This document shows positions 7,457 to 12,183 of a DNA stretch of 12,183 nt, one piece after another. Position numbers and translations under genes: made by a program. The notes below the pieces were generated by a model. It did not search any database. It was not told where the DNA came from and was given only the letters and a program-made list of their open reading frames with translations. Positions within the stretch are counted from its first letter, which is position 1. Each line of letters begins with the position of its first letter. The stretch lies in assembly GCA_002722385.1 (NCBI GenBank), contig PBLR01000004.1, positions 1-12,183 of the forward strand, written 5' to 3'. The DNA is from SAR116 cluster bacterium (lineage in GTDB: Bacteria > Pseudomonadota > Alphaproteobacteria > Puniceispirillales > Puniceispirillaceae).

Positions 7457-9283
7457 ATGTTAAAACTAGATGGTGGTTTTATCCAAAATCTGGGCCGGGT
7501 GTACGGCTTGTACACGCTGGGCTTCCTGGGTTTTGTAATTCTGATGGCCATTCTTGAAGCAGCCGGTGTGTCAAACACAGTTATCGGCTGGCTTTTTGTG
7601 GCCTTCACCGTAGGTATCTATGCCATGATCGGGGTGTTGTCCCGGACCATGGAATCCAGCCAGTATTATGTTGCTGGCCGAGAAGTACCTGCTGTTTATA
7701 ATGGTATGGCAACAGCCGCTGACTGGATGTCAGGCGCGTCATTTATTGCGATGGCCGGGGGGATTTACCTCAAAGGTTATCCATATATGGCCTTCCTGGT
7801 CGGCTGGACAGGCGGTTATGTGCTGGTGGCGTCTCTGATTGCGCCTTACCTGCGCAAATTCGGCTGTTACACTGTGCCTGACTTCATCGGTACACGTTAT
7901 GGCGGCAACCTTGCCCGTTTGTGTGCGGTGATCATTCTGGTGGTGGCCTCATTCACTTATGTGACCGCACAGATTAACGGTACAGGTACAGTAGCGGCAC
8001 GTGCCCTGCAAATCCCGTTTGAATTGGGCGTTTGGATCGGTCTTGCCGGTATCCTGTTCTGTTCAATGCTGGGCGGTATGCGGGCGGTGACCTGGACTCA
8101 GGTGGCGCAGTATATCGTGCTGATCATTGCTTATCTGATCCCAGTGTTCTGGATGTCAAACAAGCTTGGCTATGGCCTGATCCCACATTTCGCCCAGTTC
8201 GGTGCTGTAGAGCGCGTTCAGGAACTGGAAGGTCTGCTGGGTGTCGGCACATTGCTGCCAACTGGTGAAGCTCAGGCTGAAGCTGGCAAGCTGGCCGCGC
8301 TGAAAGTTGGCATTAATGACGCCAGTGATTCGCTGATGGCGAAGTGGAAGTTCTTCACACTTGTGCTGTGTATGATGGCGGGTACCGCGTCTCTGCCACA
8401 CGTGCTGATGCGGTACTTCACCACATCTTCAGTAAAGGCTGCGCGTCAGTCTGTTGGCTATTCACTGTTGTTCATCTGCTTGCTGTATCTGACCGCCCCT
8501 GCGCTGGCCACATTCACCAAGCTGTCTCTGCTGGACCCGACTGTTGCCACAAGCATCATCGGCAAGTCTGTTGCTGAGGTAAGCAGCCTGGAATGGATTC
8601 AGCAGTGGAGCAATGTTGGCTTCCTGAAGGTTGTTGACGGAAACGGAGACGGCATTGTCCAGATCAATGAATTCTTCATGCGCGGCGATATCGTTGTGCT
8701 GGCAACACCGGAAATGGCCGGTCTGCCTTATGTGATTTCAGGTCTGGTTGCTGCCGGTGGTCTGGCCGCAGCGATGTCAACTGCTGATGGTCTGTTGCTG
8801 GCGATTGCGAACGCCCTGTCACATGATCTGTACTACAAGATCATTGACCCGAAAGCAGATACAAAGACACGTCTGATCGTGGCCCGCGTTCTGTTGCTGG
8901 TCATCGGTGCAGCAGGTGCCTTCGTGGCCTCTATGAAGCTGACAGGAATTCTGGGCGCGGTTGCCTGGGCGTTCTGTTTTGCCAATTCCGGTCTGTTCTT
9001 CCCGCTGGTCCTTGGTGTCTGGTGGAAACGGGCAAACCGTGCTGGTGCTGTTGCCGGTATGGTTGGTGGCTTCGCCGCAGGTGCATGGTATCTGTATATG
9101 GTTCAGTTTGCTGGCATGGCCCCATGGGCCGGTATTGACGGTCTGCGCTTCGGCATGATCGGTATGCCTGTCAGCTTGATTCTGATGGTTGTTGTCAGCC
9201 TGATGACTGAAGAGCCTGATGCAGAAACCCAGAAGATGGTCGAAGAAATCCGCGTTCCAAGCGGTAAGACTGTCGTACAGTAA
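7457..9283 (+). CDS. VC_2705/ActP-type sodium/solute symporter, large subunit
   Basis: A 608-residue inner-membrane transporter of the solute:sodium symporter (SSF) superfamily, close in style to VC_2705 and ActP acetate/monocarboxylate permeases. Seen: a YYVAGREVPAVYNGMATAAD segment and DWMSGASFIAMAGGIY (from residue 70), PDFIGTRYGG (141-150), a GTASLPHVLMRYFTT stretch, and STADGLLLAIANALSHDLYY, all typical of the SSF core. There are about 12-13 hydrophobic segments. It should import a small carboxylate with Na+; the substrate is not determinable. A hydrophilic loop near residues 240-290 and a loop holding an EF-hand-like sequence (394-405) are notable. Codons favour GGT, GTT and CTG more than in the flanking genes, as often seen in highly expressed genes. 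It follows DUF4212 by 9 bp and ends before a strong terminator. Divergence from the hyu operon suggests, but does not prove, a shared pathway. Confidence 0.93.
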   Translation: MLKLDGGFIQNLGRVYGLYTLGFLGFVILMAILEAAGVSNTVIGWLFVAFTVGIYAMIGVLSRTMESSQYYVAGREVPAVYNGMATAADWMSGASFIAMAGGIYLKGYPYMAFLVGWTGGYVLVASLIAPYLRKFGCYTVPDFIGTRYGGNLARLCAVIILVVASFTYVTAQINGTGTVAARALQIPFELGVWIGLAGILFCSMLGGMRAVTWTQVAQYIVLIIAYLIPVFWMSNKLGYGLIPHFAQFGAVERVQELEGLLGVGTLLPTGEAQAEAGKLAALKVGINDASDSLMAKWKFFTLVLCMMAGTASLPHVLMRYFTTSSVKAARQSVGYSLLFICLLYLTAPALATFTKLSLLDPTVATSIIGKSVAEVSSLEWIQQWSNVGFLKVVDGNGDGIVQINEFFMRGDIVVLATPEMAGLPYVISGLVAAGGLAAAMSTADGLLLAIANALSHDLYYKIIDPKADTKTRLIVARVLLLVIGAAGAFVASMKLTGILGAVAWAFCFANSGLFFPLVLGVWWKRANRAGAVAGMVGGFAAGAWYLYMVQFAGMAPWAGIDGLRFGMIGMPVSLILMVVVSLMTEEPDAETQKMVEEIRVPSGKTVVQ

Positions 9284-9299
9284 ACAGGCCTGAAGATCT

Positions 9300-9334
9300 G
9301 TCCGGCCCGGGGGCTGAAAACACAGCTTCCGGAC
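9300..9334 (+). other. Bulged hairpin in the 3' UTR of the symporter operon
   Basis: GTCCGG (9300-9305) pairs with CCGGAC (9329-9334), and inside it GCTG (9313-9316) pairs with CAGC (9323-9326) around an AAAACA loop, with a 5-nt one-sided bulge. No T-run follows, so it is not itself a terminator; it may protect the mRNA end. This is structure by inspection only. Confidence 0.35.
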
Positions 9335-9351
9335 CGGCGATAAAAGCCTTT

Positions 9352-9383
9352 ACGGAGCGGGAAATTTCCCGCTCCGTTTTCTT
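9352..9383 (+). terminator. Intrinsic terminator of the symporter operon
   Basis: A perfect 26-bp palindrome (9352-9377), with arms ACGGAGCGGGAAA and TTTCCCGCTCCGT, followed immediately by TTTTCTT. In RNA this gives about 10 bp of GC-rich stem with an AAAUUU loop and a U-tract, the classic Rho-independent form. It lies 68 bp past the symporter stop. Confidence 0.88.
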
Positions 9384-9408
9384 GACAAAACAAACAAAGC
9401 TTTATTCA
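9382..9408 (+). promoter_or_regulatory. Candidate sigma-70 promoter for the small membrane protein gene
   Basis: A perfect TTGACA (9382-9387) begins in the T-tract of the preceding terminator. TATTCA (9403-9408) lies 15 bp downstream as a possible -10; the spacing is short, so the call is tentative. The position, between a terminator and the start at 9449, is what one expects for a promoter. Confidence 0.4.
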
Positions 9409-9448
9409 CTTTACCCTGATCCTTCACACTTCTATCGGATAAGCTGAC

Positions 9449-9814
9449 ATGAGCGCCCAGTTCCCGTTATTCATCATTATCATTGATTATCTGCTGGGCA
9501 TGATTATGTGGACGCTGATCGGCCGGTTCGGCATGTCTATTTTCATGCATGAAACATCCGATTTCTTTTTCATGAAAGTGTTTGTGAAATTCACCAATCC
9601 GGTGATTTTCCTGTTCAGGCCGGTGACGCCCGGCTTTTTGCTGGACAAGCTGCACCCGCTTTATGTGGCCTGGTTTTTTTATATGATCAGATTTTATGTT
9701 GTGCCGTTGCTGATGGGCTACAGCGTGATGGGGGTCCTGTCGTTTCCGCTTGAATCTGAAATATCGCTGGCGATTTATGAGATTGGCAATTTCCTGCTGA
9801 CCAAAAAGGAATAG
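9449..9814 (+). CDS. Small integral membrane protein of unknown function (distantly YggT-like)
   Basis: A 121-residue protein with one hydrophobic segment near the N-terminus (about residues 5-24) and one or two in the second half (about 69-98). Between them lies a distinctive NPVIFLFRPVTPGFL (50-64). The pattern 'membrane segment - NP...RPVTP - membrane segment' recalls YggT-family proteins (NP...P-R-P), but I cannot confirm membership. The tail ends in a charged LLTKKE. The ATG at 9449 has only a weak GGATAA-like ribosome-binding site. The gene stands alone between the symporter terminator and a convergent photolyase gene; its TAG stop lies inside the hairpin shared with that gene. No function is claimed. 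Confidence 0.75.
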   Translation: MSAQFPLFIIIIDYLLGMIMWTLIGRFGMSIFMHETSDFFFMKVFVKFTNPVIFLFRPVTPGFLLDKLHPLYVAWFFYMIRFYVVPLLMGYSVMGVLSFPLESEISLAIYEIGNFLLTKKE

Positions 9815-9828
9815 GCTTTCCTATTCCT
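9803..9828 (-). terminator. Intrinsic terminator for the photolyase/cryptochrome gene, overlapping both convergent stops
   Basis: A 9-bp perfect stem AGGAATAGG (9807-9815) / CCTATTCCT (9820-9828) with a 4-nt loop. Reading the minus strand, the stem runs into TTTTT (plus-strand AAAAA, 9803-9807), the mark of a Rho-independent terminator in that direction. Reading plus, no T-run follows. Both stop codons (plus TAG 9812-9814; minus TAG 9823-9821) sit within the stem. Confidence 0.75.
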
Positions 9829-11386
9829 CAAACAAAGACAATTGAGTTTTCGCGGGCCGGGTACGGCGTTGCGGCGGCCGGTGGCGGCTGCCCAAGCGGC
9901 GAAAGACCTGGCGGGCCATATCAGCAAATCCGTCTGTCTTGCGGGCTTCTGCCATACGGGTGCGGGCCTGTTTCATCGCCGTTTCATTCTCGACCAGAGG
10001 AAAAGGGTAATCCTGGCCCACCCGGCAGGAGGTGTGATGATGCAGATCAGAAGACAGTTTCCACGGTTCGTGAACCCATTGCGGGCTGAGGCCGGCCAGT
10101 TCAGGTACCCATTTGCGGATAAACCGGCCTTCAGGGTCCTGATCATAAGATTGTTTGACCGGATTATAAATCCGCAGCGTGTTGATACCGGTCACACCTG
10201 ACTGCATCTGCAGCTGGCTGTAATGAATGCCGGGTTCATAATCTGTGAACTGGCGGGCCAGATGCGGGCCGAACCGGCGCCAGTCAAGCCACAGATGATA
10301 GGCCGCAAAGCTGACCAGCATCGCGCGCATACGAAAATTCAACCAGCCAGTCTGCACAAGTGAGCGCATACAGGCATCAATAAACGGATAGCCGGTCTGC
10401 CCCGCACACCAGGCGGTAAAAAACGCTTCATTATGATGCGGCTCGCGCAGACCTTCAAAAGCCTGATGCATGCAGTGCTGATCCAGATCAGGCTGGTCTT
10501 CCAGCTTCTGCATGAAATGACACCGCCAGACCAACCGAGAGGAAAAGCTGGACAAGCTGCGTTTAAACATCTGATCCTGCGGGCCAAGCTGGGCACGCCG
10601 CTGGCTGACAGCCTGTTCTATCTCTCGCGGCGAGAAGGTGCCCCAGCTGAGGTGAGGCGACAGGCGGGAGCAGACCTGTGCAGCAGTCAGAGGAGAGGAC
10701 ATGCCGCGCTGATAGGTGCGGGCCCGCTGAACAAGAAAGCTGTCCAGCAGCACAAGACCTGCCTGACGGCCGCCTGGCTGGACAGACCCGGGCAGTGGCG
10801 GGCCGAACAGCCTGTCTGTTTTTGCCGGAATCGGCCCTGCCTCAACCCCGTGAACAGGCCGCAAACCCGCCGGCGGCGGCAGTACAGGCCGGGTCATCCG
10901 CTGGCTGCGTATCCCGGACCATTTATCCCGATTGGATAAGCCCCTGACAATGCCGTTGAAGGGATAGTCAACCAGCTCAATCTGACGGGCCCGGCACCAG
11001 CCGGCCACCGCCCTGTCCCGTGCATAGGTCCAGCTGTTGCCGGTTTCCTGATGAGTATGAATGGCGGTGATGACGAGCTGTTCTGCCAGGCCAGCGATTA
11101 TATCTGTTACCGCGCCTGTGCGCACGACAAGCGGCTGGCCAAGACGGGCGGTCTGGTCACGCAATTCCTGCAGACAGTCATGGATAAACCCCCATTGACG
11201 GCGAGAGGCAAAAGGCTGGACCCAGTAATCAGGTTCAACAACATAGAGTGGCAGCACAGCACAGCCAGAGGCGGCGGCCGCGCGCAACGGGGCATGATCT
11301 TCTGCCCGCAAATCCCGTTTAAACCAGACCAGATGAACAGGGCCTTGCTGTGTTGTTATCATCTTATCCGCACCTGAATGCCGCAT
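9821..11386 (-). CDS. Cryptochrome/photolyase-family flavoprotein with C-terminal clamp-type motif
   Basis: A complete 521-residue FAD protein of the photolyase/cryptochrome family. The N-terminal alpha/beta antenna domain starts VHLVWFKRDLR (17-27). The FAD-binding helical domain contains RLSPHLSWGTFSPREI (241-256), VWRCHFMQKLEDQP (286-299), TGYPFIDACMRSL (331-343), RIYNPVKQ (405-412) and FIRKWVPEL (422-430). It probably repairs UV-induced pyrimidine dimers with blue light, or acts as a light sensor. Compared from memory with E. coli PhrB, W287, W326 and W369 are kept (W277, W306, W359), but the WQW segment (W382/W384) reads LQM (392-394), so dimer-repair activity should not be assumed. The C-terminus has a basic proline-rich tail (about 496-513) ending in QLSLFEE, matching the bacterial sliding-clamp-binding consensus. 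ATG 11386 is used; ATG 11362 is a good alternative (MITTQQGPVHLVWF). No Fe-S cysteine cluster of the FeS-BCP type is evident. Confidence 0.9.
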   Translation of the reverse strand: MRHSGADKMITTQQGPVHLVWFKRDLRAEDHAPLRAAAASGCAVLPLYVVEPDYWVQPFASRRQWGFIHDCLQELRDQTARLGQPLVVRTGAVTDIIAGLAEQLVITAIHTHQETGNSWTYARDRAVAGWCRARQIELVDYPFNGIVRGLSNRDKWSGIRSQRMTRPVLPPPAGLRPVHGVEAGPIPAKTDRLFGPPLPGSVQPGGRQAGLVLLDSFLVQRARTYQRGMSSPLTAAQVCSRLSPHLSWGTFSPREIEQAVSQRRAQLGPQDQMFKRSLSSFSSRLVWRCHFMQKLEDQPDLDQHCMHQAFEGLREPHHNEAFFTAWCAGQTGYPFIDACMRSLVQTGWLNFRMRAMLVSFAAYHLWLDWRRFGPHLARQFTDYEPGIHYSQLQMQSGVTGINTLRIYNPVKQSYDQDPEGRFIRKWVPELAGLSPQWVHEPWKLSSDLHHHTSCRVGQDYPFPLVENETAMKQARTRMAEARKTDGFADMARQVFRRLGSRHRPPQRRTRPAKTQLSLFEE

Positions 11387-11628
11387 GTCTTTACTGAGAT
11401 AATCTGATTCTGTGTAAAGTCACCTGACGGGGGGCAGCGAATTTAAATTGACCTGGCCCCGGCAAACAGGAAAACTGAGGCCAGACCTGCTGGACTGTTC
11501 ATTCATATCTGGCAGGCTGTTTTGATGACCCCAGTGAAGAGTATAAATCCATTTCCAAGCCGCAACGCCCATGGGCAGATCAGATAAGCCAGCCGACCCG
11601 TTCTGATAATCTCAGGGGGCTGATTTAT
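11387..11628. promoter_or_regulatory. Divergent intergenic region between the photolyase-family gene and the EamA transporter
   Basis: 242 bp with no supported gene. It must carry promoters for both directions. Seen: a 10-bp palindrome AATTTAAATT (11440-11449), a short dyad GTCA-CC-TGAC (11419-11428), and on the minus strand a weak pair GTGACT (11423-11418) and TATCTC (11401-11396) with a 16-bp spacer as a possible photolyase promoter. On plus, TTGACC (11448-11453) lacks a good -10 partner. An in-frame stretch just before the EamA start looks coding-like. Small ORFs at 11525 and 11571 end within about 60 bp. Confidence 0.35.
11614..11619 (+). promoter_or_regulatory. Ribosome-binding site supporting the EamA start at 11629
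   Basis: AGGGGG lies 9 nt before the ATG at 11629, the first ATG, GTG or TTG in the frame after the stop at 11476. The spacing is slightly long but workable. Confidence 0.45.
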
Positions 11629-12183
11629 ATGGCGGTGGGAATGTTTTTATTCTCAGCTGTGGACACGCTGGCAAAATTTCTGACTGATACTCTTCACCCC
11701 TTGCAGATTGTCTGGATCCGCCAGCTGGGTCTGGTCGCCGGCACAATCTTGTTAATGGGGATTTATGGGGTCAGGATTTTTATAACCGCCCATCCGGTTC
11801 TGCAGCTGGCAAGAGGGGTTCTGGCGGCCGGGTCTGCCACCTTATTTATCATCGCTATAAGCTATGTGGCGCTGGCTGATGCGATTGCCGTGACCTTTAT
11901 CGCGCCGCTGATTGTAACGGTGCTGAGCGCGGTGCTGCTGGCCGAAAAGGTCGGGCTGCACAGATGGAGTGCGATCATTGCCGGTTTTTTCGGCACGCTT
12001 GTTGTGATCCGCCCGGGTTTTGAGAGCTTTCATCCTGCTTTGTTATTGGTTCTGTTTGCCGCCACCTTATTTGCCGGCCGGCAGATTATCTCCCGCCTGC
12101 TCAGCGGCAGTGACAATGCCTATACCACAGTGGCCTATACCGCGCTGGCCAGCTCTCTGGTGTTGTCTGTACCGGCGTTTTAT
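11629..12183 (+). CDS. EamA/DMT-family membrane transporter, 3' truncated by window edge
   Basis: The frame stays open to the last base, giving 185 residues of a drug/metabolite transporter (EamA, RhaT-like). Seen: an N-terminal segment MAVGMFLFSAVDTLAKFL, then QIVWIRQLG (the usual 'Q-x-x-W-x-R' junction), a third helix with ALADAIAVTFIAPLIVTVLS, and LAEKVGLHRWSAIIAGFFG followed by LVVIRPGF, the typical end of the first EamA repeat. The second repeat begins before the edge. It would export or import small metabolites in the inner membrane; the substrate is unknown. The ATG at 11629 cuts into what looks like helix 1: the in-frame codons just upstream (SDNLRGLIY) look like genuine protein but have no start codon. 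A start at ATG 11571 would require a one-base frameshift near 11601. The start is therefore uncertain. Confidence 0.85.
   Translation, partial: MAVGMFLFSAVDTLAKFLTDTLHPLQIVWIRQLGLVAGTILLMGIYGVRIFITAHPVLQLARGVLAAGSATLFIIAISYVALADAIAVTFIAPLIVTVLSAVLLAEKVGLHRWSAIIAGFFGTLVVIRPGFESFHPALLLVLFAATLFAGRQIISRLLSGSDNAYTTVAYTALASSLVLSVPAFY

Noticed and set aside
9417..9446. TGATCC as an RpoE/light-stress -35 element before the small membrane protein gene
   Set aside because: No matching -10 at the expected distance before the start at 9449; probably chance.
10433..10939. 168-residue plus-strand open frame
   Set aside because: Antisense to the photolyase-family gene; low-complexity basic composition typical of a shadow frame.
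11525..11587. Short ORF (MTPVKSINPF...) before the EamA gene
   Set aside because: Only 20 codons, no ribosome-binding site, and no sign of a leader peptide with attenuator.
1..12183. CRISPR array, insertion sequence, phage or toxin-antitoxin defence module
   Set aside because: No regularly spaced repeats, transposase motifs, terminal inverted repeats or defence-protein signatures were seen; the genes are ordinary metabolic, transport and light-response types.

Overview
This 12.2 kb window looks like a chromosomal stretch from a proteobacterium. It most resembles a marine alphaproteobacterium (SAR116/Rhodospirillales-like), but that placement rests on gene content and protein style, not on a marker gene. 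There are no rRNA, tRNA, CRISPR, transposon or phage signatures. Coding density is high, with nine genes or gene fragments.

Layout. (a) 1-2552, plus strand: the 3' part of a TcuB/CitB-type membrane electron-transfer protein, then a complete GMC-family flavin oxidoreductase. (b) 2565-7073, minus strand: a tightly packed operon transcribed as unknown protein -> hyuA -> hyuB. The two Hyu genes encode the subunits of a hydantoinase/oxoprolinase-type ATP-dependent enzyme. Its end converges on the GMC gene with 12 bp between the stops. (c) 7074-7204: a divergent control region with inverted and direct repeats. (d) 7205-9283, plus strand: a two-gene operon for a sodium/solute symporter (DUF4212 small subunit plus VC_2705/ActP-type large subunit), closed by a strong intrinsic terminator. 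(e) 9449-9814, plus strand: a small membrane protein of unknown function, distantly YggT-like. (f) 9821-11386, minus strand: a photolyase/cryptochrome-family flavoprotein with an unusual active-site region and a C-terminal tail matching the DNA sliding-clamp-binding motif. (g) 11629-end, plus strand: an EamA/DMT-family transporter cut by the window edge.

How the parts may work together. Regions (a)-(d) read like a catabolic neighbourhood for small organic acids, amides or alcohols: a Na+-driven importer, an ATP-dependent ring-opening or carboxylating enzyme, an FAD alcohol/aldehyde oxidoreductase, and an electron conduit from a flavoprotein dehydrogenase to quinone. The shared substrate, if there is one, cannot be read from the sequence. 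Regions (e)-(g) appear functionally unrelated to that.

Most interesting signals: the C-terminal QLSLF clamp-type motif on the photolyase/cryptochrome; the same protein lacking the two tryptophans of the usual W-Q-W segment; a canonical EF-hand-like calcium loop inside the symporter; both stop codons of a convergent gene pair buried in one terminator hairpin; and repeats in the divergent hyu/symporter promoter region.
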